Assembly: GCA_020161265.1 (NCBI GenBank) | Contig: JAIUOC010000005.1 | Span: 1-64,000, forward strand | DNA length: 64,000 bases | Origin: Chloroflexota bacterium | GTDB taxonomy: Bacteria > Chloroflexota > Chloroflexia > Chloroflexales > Herpetosiphonaceae | Direction of reading: 5' to 3' | Shown here: positions 51,392 through 60,096 of the stretch, one piece after another | Layout: each line of letters starts with the position of its first letter | How positions within the stretch are numbered: the stretch's first letter is position 1 | Notes under the pieces: model-generated | Database searches by the model: none | What the model was told of the DNA's origin: nothing | What the model saw: only the letters and a program-made list of their open reading frames with translations | Translations under genes and position numbers: made by a program

Positions 51392-52043
51392 CGGGCGTTG
51401 ACTCCTGTAGCGCAGCGGGGGGCAGTCCCATATGCTGTTCAAAGCGGGCGAGGGCGGCAACCAATTGTTCTTGGCGCACAGCGCTGGTTAGATCGCCACG
51501 GGTACGTTCAAGCACAGCTCGCAGTGCGTCGGTTGTGCGGCGTAAGCCACTGGTTACCGCATCGGGGAAATCGACAGTCACCAAGAAGCTATAGATCTCA
51601 TCCATCTGATCGAGCAAACGCTCGCCGCTATCGACCTTGCCATGGCGCAGGCCATCGAGAATATAGCGCCGCAATTCGCTGGCGGCCTCAGCTAAACCAT
51701 TTAAATAGGCTGCTGCTTCAACGCCCAAGGCATGATGGGTTGGCAGGGTTTCGCCGCGCACCAAGGCCAAGGTCAAAGCCGCTTCGGCATATTCTTTGAA
51801 AGCATCTTGGGTATAGCCAGCATAGAGCAAGGCTGGATAATCCTGAAGGCGTTCGCGTAGGCTTTGAGCTGCTGCCGCCGTTGCTTGCAAGAGTGGTTCG
51901 GCCAAAGCCCATTCGTGGCGATGCACCGCCCGAATCGTGTTGGCACATTGGCGAATCAGTTCGCGAGCCGATTTGAGCGCGATTTCGCGGGTGGCATGAA
52001 TCGCCTCTAACTCGCTAATGAGGCTGGTGGTTTCAATACTCAC
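51375..52043 (-). CDS. Translin-family RNA/DNA-binding protein
   Basis: A 222-residue all-helical protein. The pattern matches the translin/TRAX family: ARELIRQCANTIRAVHRHEW, DYPALLYAGYTQDAFKEYAEAALTLALVRGE, YLNGLAEAASELRRYILDGLRHGK and the closing FPDAVTSGLRRTTDALRAVLERTRGDLT. The acidic Glu residues (EYAEA, EAASELRR, ERTRGD) are where TRAX-type catalytic residues lie, so RNase activity is possible. GTG 52043 has AAGGA 7 nt before it. Translin proteins are well known in eukaryotes and archaea and less so in bacteria. It overlaps aroA by 17 nt. Confidence 0.8.
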   Translation of the reverse strand: MSIETTSLISELEAIHATREIALKSARELIRQCANTIRAVHRHEWALAEPLLQATAAAAQSLRERLQDYPALLYAGYTQDAFKEYAEAALTLALVRGETLPTHHALGVEAAAYLNGLAEAASELRRYILDGLRHGKVDSGERLLDQMDEIYSFLVTVDFPDAVTSGLRRTTDALRAVLERTRGDLTSAVRQEQLVAALARFEQHMGLPPAALQESTPDETDS

Positions 52044-52306
52044 AGCGTTGTCCTTGTTAGACTCTCTGGGTGTAAAACTGCGCATAGCATACTTGGCATG
52101 ACGCAATTAGTCAAAGCCGCAAATGCTACAAAAACTAACCATTGAGCTAGTATCCACGGGTGAAGATACTTGATAAGCTAAGTTTAGGGGCAGGGGCTTA
52201 CGAGGCTCATAGACGGACGAGGATAGTCTAGACAGCGGGGGATGGCAGGCTGAATCAGGGCCAGCCGCCACACCCACGCTGGAAACCCAACGATCGGCAT
52301 TGCTGA

Positions 52307-52828
52307 TTAAAAAGTGATGTTGGTGGTTGAATAGACTTTGGCGAAATTGCGCAGCACGCTATTATGGTGGGCAATAATTTGGGCTGCTTTGAGGGTTTCG
52401 CCATCGAAAGTGCTATGAGCATCGGCGGCGAGGCTTACGCGAAATCCGCGCGACCAGGCTGCCCGACAGGTGGTATCAATGCACAATTCAGTTTGAAAGC
52501 CCGCTAAAACCAGCTGTTTAATCTCGCGCTGGCGCAGCATTTCGGCCAAATCGGTGTGCAAAAAGGCATTAGGTGTTTCTTTTTGCACAACCAAATCGCC
52601 TGCTTGGAGCTTACAAACCTCATGCAATTGCCAACCAGCGCTGCCTGGCGCATCAGGATCATCGGGGCCGCCATTATGCTGCACATATACTACCGCTGCG
52701 TTATTTTCCCGCGCAGCACTAATTAATCTGGCAATTGCTTCCAACACACGTTCACCAGCATAGACCGTTGCCTCGGGTGCGAACATATTGACTTGAACAT
52801 CCAGCAACACTAAGGCCGTTTGTGTCAT
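52307..52828 (-). CDS. Isochorismatase-like cysteine hydrolase
   Basis: A 173-residue hydrolase with the catalytic triad Asp in ALVLLDVQVNMF, Lys in VVQKETPNAF and Cys in GFQTELCIDTTCRAA. It is the isochorismatase/nicotinamidase superfamily. The reaction is probably amide hydrolysis, but the substrate cannot be named. The ATG shares one base with the stop of the kinase gene upstream (TGATG), with GAGGA six nt before, so translation is coupled. Confidence 0.87.
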   Translation of the reverse strand: MTQTALVLLDVQVNMFAPEATVYAGERVLEAIARLISAARENNAAVVYVQHNGGPDDPDAPGSAGWQLHEVCKLQAGDLVVQKETPNAFLHTDLAEMLRQREIKQLVLAGFQTELCIDTTCRAAWSRGFRVSLAADAHSTFDGETLKAAQIIAHHNSVLRNFAKVYSTTNITF

Positions 52829-54693
52829 CACCAATCCTCGCGTACATCAGCGGCACAACGGAAGCCTACCTCAAAATCAGCATCGTTGGCAGCAGCTATG
52901 TTGCGATTCGCTCCGCGTAATGCATCCGGCGAACACGACCACGACCCACCACGGGTGACGCGCAAGCCAGCATTCTTGGGGAAATCGCGGCCATCACTTG
53001 GGTCATAAGGATAGCGCTTATAGGCCGTATCTGTCCACTCCCAAATATTGCCAGCCATTTCTGCTGCGCCACACGGGCTATCGCCTTGTGGTGAATAAGC
53101 GCCAATTGGCACGGTTCCGCCTGCTCCGCCTTCCCGCGCATTGGCGCGATGCTCATCCCATTGGTCGCCCCAAGGATAAACCCGCTTATGCCCAGTTGTG
53201 GCATCCCATGTTGCAGCTTTTTCCCATTCGGCTTCGGTTGGCAAGCGTTTGCCCGCCCAACGTGCATAAGCTCGCGCTTCGTCGTGCGTTATTTCGACGA
53301 CTGGATGATCTTCGATCATATGCGGCGGCAATGGGCCACCCCAATAACGTGGCGGTGGTGCTCCAGTTTCTTGTACAAAACGCGCATAATCGGCGCATGT
53401 CACCGGAAAGCGGTCGATCAAAAACGTTTTGAGATCAAGCCGATGCACTGGAACTTCATCGGGATCATTGCCCTCGCTGCCCATTGGCATTGACCCCGCC
53501 ATAACCCGCACCATTTCGCGCCGATCGCCTTCCCAAATAATGCCATGTGGCAAGCGTTCAGCACGCAGTTCGCTTGGCACATGCAATGGGCGACTGGGTT
53601 GGCCAGCATTGGTGGTTGAGCGTGGTTGCGTGCCGATGCGTGGTTGGCTGATTGCCACAGGCGTAGCAACTGCATGCGCCGCAGCTTGCAGAGTTCGGGC
53701 TGTTGCCGCTTGAGCAATCACCGCAGGTTGGCTGATGCTGACCGCTTGATCTTGCTCAAGCACCCGTTCGAAGACCATATGCAAGGCCGCAGCGCTCGGC
53801 GGGCGATGATCAGGCTCAATCGCCATCGCGCGATCGATTGCCCGCGCTAACAAGACTGGAATATCGGGGCGGGCTTGCTCAACGGTTTGCATCGAAATGC
53901 CGCGCAAGCGGTTGGGTGCTTCGGGTGGCATCTTGCCAACCAATAAATGATACAACGTCGCACCCAAGGCATATAAATCTGAACGTGGGTCGGTGCCTTG
54001 CCCCAAATATTGCTCAATTGGTGAGTAGCCACCCGAATAGGCTTGGGCGGCGCGAGTTGTGGCTGAGCCATCGCGATATTCTTTGGCAATCCCCAAGTCG
54101 ATGACCATCAAGTCGCCGTGGGGAGTCAAACGCAAATTAGCGGGTTTAATGTCGCGGTGAATAATTGGCGGCTCTTGGGTGTGCAAATAGGTCAACACAT
54201 CACAGACAATTTGGCCCCATTCAGCCACCTTGCGCCATGAAACCATCTCTTCGGCTTCATCCATCATCTTTTCGAGATCTTTACCAGGCGCATATTCCAT
54301 CACCAAAAACTGTGCCCCGCTGGGATCAGTAAAATAATCGGTGACTTTGGTCATGCTGGGGTGACGCAAACGCGCCAGCAATTGAGCTTCGGCCAAAAAC
54401 TGGGCATGAGCCGATTGATCAAATTCATTGTTTTCTTTGATGGCGCAGGGCGTTTTGAGCCGCAAATCGATTGCACCATAAACCCGACTAAAACCACCAG
54501 CTCCAATAAAGGTCATAATTTTATAACGCTCTTGGAGAATCACCCCACGCCGCAGCGTGCCGCTTGCTTCGCGTGGAAGGTTGATAGCTTGTGGCGTTGG
54601 CGCAACCGTTCCACAATGCGAGCAGAATCGTGCACCTGGTGCTAGCAACATCTGACAATTTGTACACGCTAATGCGTTCATAACAGTACTCAT
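52828..54693 (-). CDS. Ser/Thr protein kinase fused to a formylglycine-generating-enzyme-like domain
   Basis: A 621-residue protein in three parts. A zinc ribbon (Cys10, 13, 24, 27) comes first. A Hanks-type kinase follows (about 50-310): GAGGFSRVYGAIDLR, catalytic Lys in CAIKENNEF, VIHRDIKPANLRL-like HRD loop, and DLG in VIDLGIAKEY (DLG instead of DFG). After a Gln/Ala/Thr-rich linker comes an FGE-sulfatase (SUMF1) domain (about 385-618): VMAGSMPMGSEGNDPDEVPVH, RLPTEAEWEKAA, AGNIWEWT and RGGSWSCSPDALRGANRN. The FGE active site keeps the first Cys but has Leu at the second. It has no membrane helix. The start has no strong ribosome site; Met5 is an alternative. Confidence 0.88.
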   Translation of the reverse strand: MSTVMNALACTNCQMLLAPGARFCSHCGTVAPTPQAINLPREASGTLRRGVILQERYKIMTFIGAGGFSRVYGAIDLRLKTPCAIKENNEFDQSAHAQFLAEAQLLARLRHPSMTKVTDYFTDPSGAQFLVMEYAPGKDLEKMMDEAEEMVSWRKVAEWGQIVCDVLTYLHTQEPPIIHRDIKPANLRLTPHGDLMVIDLGIAKEYRDGSATTRAAQAYSGGYSPIEQYLGQGTDPRSDLYALGATLYHLLVGKMPPEAPNRLRGISMQTVEQARPDIPVLLARAIDRAMAIEPDHRPPSAAALHMVFERVLEQDQAVSISQPAVIAQAATARTLQAAAHAVATPVAISQPRIGTQPRSTTNAGQPSRPLHVPSELRAERLPHGIIWEGDRREMVRVMAGSMPMGSEGNDPDEVPVHRLDLKTFLIDRFPVTCADYARFVQETGAPPPRYWGGPLPPHMIEDHPVVEITHDEARAYARWAGKRLPTEAEWEKAATWDATTGHKRVYPWGDQWDEHRANAREGGAGGTVPIGAYSPQGDSPCGAAEMAGNIWEWTDTAYKRYPYDPSDGRDFPKNAGLRVTRGGSWSCSPDALRGANRNIAAANDADFEVGFRCAADVREDW

Positions 54694-54814
54694 CTATGGT
54701 TAAAAGCTTGGGTTCGTTCGATTATAGCATTATGCTCTCAAGCAAAGAGTGTACCAAGGTCAAGCTTTATTGCCACCTGAATGGGGGATAATGCCTAACC
54801 TGATCAATTGCCGA

Positions 54815-55411
54815 TCAGCCTAGATATTCAGCTATAAGTACTATGCCCAAGCCAATCAATAAAACACTACAGCCGCGCATAACCCAACGATAGGCCGCGC
54901 CTTGCAAAAAGCGCCGCGAACGGGCGACGATCTCGCACAGGAAAATTTTGCTGCCAATCAACAAAAGATAAAACACCAGCAAAAAACTGACAGTCGCCAA
55001 CCAACTATGCTGACGTTGAATGCTAATCAGCAATGGCCCGCCAACTGGCAGCCAAAATAACCATGGATGCGGGTTAAGCCAGTTGGTGATTAGTGCCCGC
55101 CATAAACTAGCCCATGGTGCGCCACTTGCCTCGGCTGGGGGCTTGGCTCGCCAGGCATCAATACCCATCCAAATCAAAAATAGCCCACCAGCCAAACCTA
55201 ACCAACGATTAATGCTGGCTGGCAAGGCATTGGCTACAAACAGCGCGATCAAGATAATTGGCGCATCGGTCAATAATGGGGCACAGGCCACCAAATAGCC
55301 GGCGCGGCGACCATGCTCCAAGGTTTCGCGAATCACCAAGCCCAACATTGGCCCAGGCAAGAGGCCAGCAGCTAGTCCCAAGCCCAACGCCTGTAGCAGA
55401 TATTCAATCAC
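54815..55411 (-). CDS. LysE/RhtB-family amino acid exporter
   Basis: A 198-residue membrane protein with six hydrophobic spans. The N-terminal GLAAGLLPGPMLGLVIRETLEHGRRAG has the family P-G-P motif and the following basic loop, and the middle has INRWLGLAGGLFLIWMGIDAWR and TNWLNPHPWLFWLPVGGP. Such proteins export amino acids or related small molecules. GTG start with AAGGA 7 nt upstream. It is the last gene of an M50-HD-LysE run with short gaps (8 and 15 nt). Confidence 0.87.
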   Translation of the reverse strand: MIEYLLQALGLGLAAGLLPGPMLGLVIRETLEHGRRAGYLVACAPLLTDAPIILIALFVANALPASINRWLGLAGGLFLIWMGIDAWRAKPPAEASGAPWASLWRALITNWLNPHPWLFWLPVGGPLLISIQRQHSWLATVSFLLVFYLLLIGSKIFLCEIVARSRRFLQGAAYRWVMRGCSVLLIGLGIVLIAEYLG

Positions 55412-55426
55412 AGCCGATTCCTTGAA

Positions 55427-55930
55427 TTAATGCTGATCGTCGGCCCAACGCAAACGGGCGGCCAAACCAGTTGGTGCATCATCATGATAATGGCGAATTG
55501 TGGCCACAATTGTGGTCGAACAGCCAGCCTCAGCCGCTAACTCGGCTCCCAGCGGCCCATGATGGGCATAGCGATAAATTGAACGACACCACCAGCGCGG
55601 CTGTTGCGCAGCCCAAGCATAGAATCGTGGCGCGAGCTGCTTCCACACCACCGCAATCCCATACCAAATCAACGATACGGGCCGACCTTGACGATCAACC
55701 TTACCAGTATCGTGATACAACGCCAGCCGTAGCAATTCGGCATCCTGCTCGCCCGCAGTCACCAAGGTCGTATATACATCAAGGCAATGGCGTTGATCAT
55801 ACAGTGGCATACGTTCAAAAAGTGGATACTCGTGGCTGGCTAAAAGTTGTTGCACTAAGGCACGTTCGGCGGGCGTTACCTTGGCGCGTAAAGCCGCCCA
55901 GAGTTGGCCTAAGCGCATCAACGCACTCAT
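55427..55930 (-). CDS. HD-domain phosphohydrolase
   Basis: A 167-residue HD protein: H in LYDQRHCLDVYTTL, the HD pair in LRLALYHDTGKVD, a third His in RYAHHGPLG and a final Asp in RWADDQ. The metal set H...HD...D is complete. The family covers nucleotide and (p)ppGpp-like phosphohydrolases, and the substrate is open. AGGAG lies 6 nt before the start. It sits 8 nt after the M50 gene. Confidence 0.85.
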   Translation of the reverse strand: MSALMRLGQLWAALRAKVTPAERALVQQLLASHEYPLFERMPLYDQRHCLDVYTTLVTAGEQDAELLRLALYHDTGKVDRQGRPVSLIWYGIAVVWKQLAPRFYAWAAQQPRWWCRSIYRYAHHGPLGAELAAEAGCSTTIVATIRHYHDDAPTGLAARLRWADDQH

Positions 55931-55938
55931 GAAAACTC

Positions 55939-56652
55939 CTAGGCTTCAGCATGATCATGATTATGGCCAACTGCATGGCAACAACCAGCAAATGGCAAAA
56001 CGATCCGTTGAAATAATTGATAGATTGGGGCAATCATGGCATCTAAAATCCGTGGGTCAAGATCAAGCTGACCAAGATTAAGCCGATTGATCATCCATGG
56101 CAAGAGAATTAAGATCATCAAAATAATATTAGCTGGCCGCCGTAAACGCTCCATTGGCGTAGCCCAACCTTGTGGCAACAAGCCAGCAAAGGTATTAAAG
56201 CCATCAAGTGGTGGCAAGGGCAGCATATTAAAGGCCGCCAAGCCAATATTGGTTATAATCACATAATAGAGAAATGTATAAAGTTGCTCAGAAAGCCACA
56301 TACCACCATTAATATAGAGCGGGATGGCAAAGATTGAGGCTAAGAGTAAGTTGCTGGTTGGGCCTGCTAGTGAGGAAAGCGCAAAACCTCGCCGCCCCCA
56401 GCGAATGCGAAAAACATTGATCGGCACAGGCCGACCCCAGGCCATCGGGGCATAGCCCAGCATCACAAAAAGCATCATAAATGCGCCCAGCGGATCAAAA
56501 TGCACCACCGGATTGAGTGAAACTCGCCCTTCTTGGGCGGCAGTTGGGTCGCCTAAGCGAAAAGCCACAAAGGCATGGGCAAATTCATGGATGGTTACGC
56601 CTAAAACAATCGCCACCAAGCGCATCACAAACGTATTCAAATCAATCTGCAT
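55939..56652 (-). CDS. Site-2-protease-like zinc metallopeptidase (M50 family)
   Basis: A 237-residue membrane protease with HEFAH in TIHEFAHAFVAFRLGD (Zn ligands and catalytic Glu), four to five hydrophobic spans, and the second motif NMLPLPPLDGF, an N-x-x-P-x-x-P-L-D-G form supplying the third ligand. It lacks a PDZ domain, as in the short Rip/YwhC-type M50B proteins. It cleaves substrates within the membrane. The C-terminal tail (GCCHAVGHNHDHAEA) carries Cys and His and is unusual. It is first of the M50-HD-LysE run. Confidence 0.88.
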   Translation of the reverse strand: MQIDLNTFVMRLVAIVLGVTIHEFAHAFVAFRLGDPTAAQEGRVSLNPVVHFDPLGAFMMLFVMLGYAPMAWGRPVPINVFRIRWGRRGFALSSLAGPTSNLLLASIFAIPLYINGGMWLSEQLYTFLYYVIITNIGLAAFNMLPLPPLDGFNTFAGLLPQGWATPMERLRRPANIILMILILLPWMINRLNLGQLDLDPRILDAMIAPIYQLFQRIVLPFAGCCHAVGHNHDHAEA

Positions 56653-56776
56653 ACAAGGCTCTCCCCACGAGCAACAGCATTATCAGGCTGTATCCTACCA
56701 CGAATTGGCCTCAGCTATGTGATTGGGTATGCTGATACAATTGCTGTCAGATTTATTTGAAACGAAGGAATGCACA

Positions 56777-57556
56777 ATGCCAATTCGTGGATGTTTAATT
56801 GATCTTGATGGCACGATTTATAGTGCTGGCACGCTTATCGAGGGGGCGGTGGCGGCAATCGAGCAGTTACGGGCAGCTGGCTATCAATTGTTATTTTTAA
56901 CCAACACCGATTCCCAATTGCCCGAAACTTTGGCTGCCAAACTCCAAGCCCGCCAAATCCCGATCCAAGCCCATGAAATTATGAATCCGCTCCAAGCGAT
57001 TGCCACCTATTTGGCCGATGCCGACCCTAATTTGTACATTTTGGCTCCGCAAACCGTTAAAACATGGCTCGAACAGCACTATCCAGCCAAACCTGATCAA
57101 CCTGTGAGCCATGTGGTGTTGGCGCATTGTGGCGAGGTCGATGGCTATGCAAGCCTCAACGTGGCCTTTCGGCATCTGTTGCAGGGAGCAGAATTTTTAG
57201 TCAGTCAGCCTGGGCGCAATTATTTAAGCAACACGGGTTTGAACCTTGATACTGGGGCGTTTGCGGCCTTGCTGGAATATGCCAGCCAAATAGCACCAAC
57301 AATTTTGGGCAAACCCACTAAAACTTTTTTTGAGCAGGCCATGCAAGCCTTGAATCTGTCGGCAGATGAAGTTGTGGTGGTCGGCGATGACTTAACGACT
57401 GATATTGTCGGGGCAGCAAACAGTGGTATGGCAAGTGTATGGTTGCGCACAGGCAAGGGTCAGGATCAAATCTTAACCCCCAGCATGGCGCAACCAACCT
57501 GGACTTTAGCGAGTATTGCCGAATTACCAGCACTTTTGGCAGAAGTTAATCGCTAA
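56777..57556 (+). CDS. HAD-superfamily phosphatase (HAD-IIA, NagD-like)
   Basis: A 259-residue HAD hydrolase: nucleophile motif I GCLIDLDGTIYSAGTLIEGA, motif II FLTNTDSQ, Lys in LGKPTKTFFEQAMQAL, and motif IV VVVGDDLTTDIVGAANSGMASVWL. The cap is between motifs II and III, as in class IIA (NagD, 4-nitrophenylphosphatase, phospholysine phosphohistidine phosphatase). The substrate is not evident. GAAGGA precedes ATG 56777. Its stop overlaps that of the convergent thioesterase by four bases (CTAA). Confidence 0.88.
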   Translation: MPIRGCLIDLDGTIYSAGTLIEGAVAAIEQLRAAGYQLLFLTNTDSQLPETLAAKLQARQIPIQAHEIMNPLQAIATYLADADPNLYILAPQTVKTWLEQHYPAKPDQPVSHVVLAHCGEVDGYASLNVAFRHLLQGAEFLVSQPGRNYLSNTGLNLDTGAFAALLEYASQIAPTILGKPTKTFFEQAMQALNLSADEVVVVGDDLTTDIVGAANSGMASVWLRTGKGQDQILTPSMAQPTWTLASIAELPALLAEVNR

Positions 57557-57972
57557 GCCTCAGCGTCAACCACGGCCACCGTGCAGCGCGACACACAGAT
57601 CAAGCGATCTTGCTCATCGCTAATGCGTACTTCCCAAACTTGGGTGCGCCGCCCACGATGCAGTGGTGTGGCCACTCCAGTTACCACGCCGCTCCGGATT
57701 GAGCGCAGATGGTTGGCGTTGATTTCGACTCCAACCACCAGTTGATTGTTGTGCATCACATTGGCCCAACCAGCCACCGAGGCCAGCGATTCGGCCAAAA
57801 CAACCGATGCGCCGCCGTGCAGCAAGCCAAATGGTTGATGCACCTTGCGCTCAACCGGCATCGTCGCTACTACGCGATCCAAACTAACTTCGGTAAAGCT
57901 AATTCCAAGCGTGTCTGCAAGTGTGCCGCGTTGAAACTCGTTCATTGCGCTTACATCAGGCAAATCGGTCAT
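57553..57972 (-). CDS. PaaI/MenI-type hotdog acyl-CoA thioesterase
   Basis: A 139-residue hotdog-fold protein with QPFGLLHGGASVVLAESLAS, the HGG...E active-site motif of the PaaI/YdiI group, and VGVEINANHLRSIRSG after it. It would cleave aryl- or acyl-CoA thioesters such as 1,4-dihydroxy-2-naphthoyl-CoA (MenI), though that is not certain. GGAGG precedes the ATG at 57972, which overlaps the stop of the histidine kinase (ATGA). Linkage of an enzyme to a two-component system in this way is unusual. Confidence 0.85.
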   Translation of the reverse strand: MTDLPDVSAMNEFQRGTLADTLGISFTEVSLDRVVATMPVERKVHQPFGLLHGGASVVLAESLASVAGWANVMHNNQLVVGVEINANHLRSIRSGVVTGVATPLHRGRRTQVWEVRISDEQDRLICVSRCTVAVVDAEA

Positions 57973-59345
57973 ACACCCTCCTTGGTGCTGATTGCTCGTA
58001 AAGCAACATAGAAACTTGAACCTTGGTTCGGCACACTGGTTGCCCAAACCCGGCCACCCATCGCGGTCACGAGGCCTTTGACGATTGCCAAGCCCAAGCC
58101 TGTGCCGCCCGTATCACGAGCGCGGGCTTTATCGGTGCGATAAAAGCGCTCGAAGATCGTGGCAGCCTCGGTTGGGTCGAAGCCTGCGCCAGTGTCGTGA
58201 ACGCCCAAAATAACTTCACCAGCACTTTGGCGAGCAGTCACGCGAATTTTACCACCTTGCGGGGTATAGCGAACGGCATTTTGCAAAAGATTAACCAGCA
58301 CTTGTTGTAAGCGTGATGGATCAGCATGGACCAAATCGATCTGTTCGGTGCTATCGTTGGCTAGCTCTAATTGTTTTTCGCGTGCTGCTAATTGCATGCG
58401 ATTGACCGCACGATTGACCACATCTTGGGGTTCTAGCTCGACTGGGTTGAGGCTCAACTGACCAGCATCGGCTAAGGAAAGCGTGCGTAAATCTTCAATC
58501 AGATGATTAAGTTGTTGCACTTCCTCGCCCAAGGAGCTAATCACCGCCGGCGTGGGCTTGCTCACTCCATCTTCGATGCTTTCAAGCTCAATTTGCAGCA
58601 CGCTCAAAGGGGTACGCAATTCGTGCGCAATATCGGCAACCATCTGGCGGCGCACTTGCTCCGAGCGATGTAGTTCGCTGCTCATGGTGTTAAAGGCTTG
58701 GCTTAATTCGGCAATTTCATCGTTGCCCGAATCGTCAACTTGGACTGAACGCTCGCCCTGTGCCAGTTGATGCACGGCGGCAGTCAGGCTGCGCAATGGC
58801 GCGGCCAAGGTTCGGGCTAGGCCGATGCCAATTGCCAAGGCTAAGAGGGCGGTAATTGCTCCGGCCAACCAAATATTGCGCCGCACCATGCTCAAAAAAT
58901 AATCTTCATCTGCGCCAAATTGGCCTTGATTGGGCCGCACAATTACCGTGCCAATTATGGTGCCATCTTCAGCACTAATTGGCTCGCCACGTTCGATATC
59001 ACGTTGGGTAATGGTGTTGGTTGGTTTATTGATTTGGCCGCGCCCACGGCTATCAAATACAATCTCACCAGCGGTATCAACTACTACGACATGGCGAAAT
59101 TGCGGCGGCATGAACGGTCGTGGCCCAAGCTGCATACAACGCTGGCCATTAAAATCCCAGCTGCCAATAATTTGATAGCAGGTTGCCAAGGTTGGCGCAA
59201 ACTCTTGAGCTGCTTGTTTGGCTTGTTTGGCCGCAAGATCGCTAAAATAGCGATTGACGGTGAAGTTGGCCACCGCCGTAATCAGCAAAATTGCAACGAG
59301 CGCAACTGCGATGTGAGTTAATAATAATTTTCGTTGCAGTTTCAT
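57969..59345 (-). CDS. Membrane sensor histidine kinase
   Basis: A 458-residue kinase. Membrane helix 1 is at residues 9-27 (THIAVALVAILLITAVANF), the outside domain is at about 30-155 and has two Cys (56 and 70), and helix 2 is near 158-178. A HAMP domain (about 180-232) and the phospho-His241 in DIAHELRTPLSVLQIELES follow, then the ATPase domain with NLLQNAVRYTP, DTGAGF and GTGLGLAIVKGLV. It phosphorylates the OmpR-type regulator whose gene ends 3 nt before. BaeS/MtrB-like layout. The signal is unknown. Confidence 0.92.
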   Translation of the reverse strand: MKLQRKLLLTHIAVALVAILLITAVANFTVNRYFSDLAAKQAKQAAQEFAPTLATCYQIIGSWDFNGQRCMQLGPRPFMPPQFRHVVVVDTAGEIVFDSRGRGQINKPTNTITQRDIERGEPISAEDGTIIGTVIVRPNQGQFGADEDYFLSMVRRNIWLAGAITALLALAIGIGLARTLAAPLRSLTAAVHQLAQGERSVQVDDSGNDEIAELSQAFNTMSSELHRSEQVRRQMVADIAHELRTPLSVLQIELESIEDGVSKPTPAVISSLGEEVQQLNHLIEDLRTLSLADAGQLSLNPVELEPQDVVNRAVNRMQLAAREKQLELANDSTEQIDLVHADPSRLQQVLVNLLQNAVRYTPQGGKIRVTARQSAGEVILGVHDTGAGFDPTEAATIFERFYRTDKARARDTGGTGLGLAIVKGLVTAMGGRVWATSVPNQGSSFYVALRAISTKEGV

Positions 59346-59348
59346 AGC

Positions 59349-60032
59349 TTATTCCGCAAATTTGTAGCCAACACCAAAGACCGTCAAAATATAGCGCGGA
59401 ACGCTAGGATTTGGCTCGATCTTACGGCGGACATTTTTGATATGCGCATCGACGGTGCGATCGTAAGCCTCGCCTTCTTCACCTTGTACCGCATCAAGCA
59501 ACTGGCTACGAGTCAAGGGACGGCCTGCAGAGCGCACTAAAGTTACCAATAAATCAAATTCGGTGGGAGTTAGGCTGGTGATCGGGTTTTGCTCGATTAA
59601 GACGGTGCGGCGTTGCAGGTCGATCTCAATCCCACTTTTGCGCACAATCATGGGTGGCTCTAGCTCGCCATTGACGCGGCGTAGCACAGCTTTGATGCGG
59701 GCAACCACTTGGCGCGGCGAAAATGGCTTGGTAATATAATCGTCAGCACCCAATTCCAAGCCTGCCAATGAATCAACTTCCTCGACCCGGGCAGTTAACA
59801 TAATAATTGGGACGCTTGATTCAGCGCGTAAGGTACGACAAACCGTAAAGCCATCAACCACAGGCAACATCAAATCCAGCAAAACTAAATCGGGCTGCTC
59901 GCGCCGCGCCATATCGAGGCCAGCTTGGCCATCGCTGGCGGTGATGGTGCTATAGCCTACGCCCTCTAAATAATTTTGTAAACCAACCGCTATTTTGCGC
60001 TCGTCTTCAACAATTAAAATCTTTGCGCTCAT
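59349..60032 (-). CDS. OmpR/PhoB-family response regulator
   Basis: A 227-residue regulator with an N-terminal receiver (ILIVEDERKI, phospho-Asp in DLVLLDLMLPVVDG, TAR in IIMLTARVEEVDS, Lys in DDYITKPFSPRQ) and a C-terminal winged helix (SLTPTEFDLLVTLVRSAGRPLTRSQLLDAV, VDAHIKNVRRKIEPN). GGAGG precedes ATG 60032. It is co-transcribed with the histidine kinase and thioesterase that follow. Confidence 0.93.
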   Translation of the reverse strand: MSAKILIVEDERKIAVGLQNYLEGVGYSTITASDGQAGLDMARREQPDLVLLDLMLPVVDGFTVCRTLRAESSVPIIMLTARVEEVDSLAGLELGADDYITKPFSPRQVVARIKAVLRRVNGELEPPMIVRKSGIEIDLQRRTVLIEQNPITSLTPTEFDLLVTLVRSAGRPLTRSQLLDAVQGEEGEAYDRTVDAHIKNVRRKIEPNPSVPRYILTVFGVGYKFAE

Positions 60033-60096
60033 ACAAGCCTCCACTGGGTGATGGTTGTATTGTAGCCTGAACCCGTGAAGAATCTGCGAAGATGGC

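Noticed and set aside
52044..52306. Hidden gene or RNA upstream of the translin-family gene
   Set aside because: No frame with a start site and no terminator-flanked structure; it probably holds only the promoter of the translin-aroA unit.
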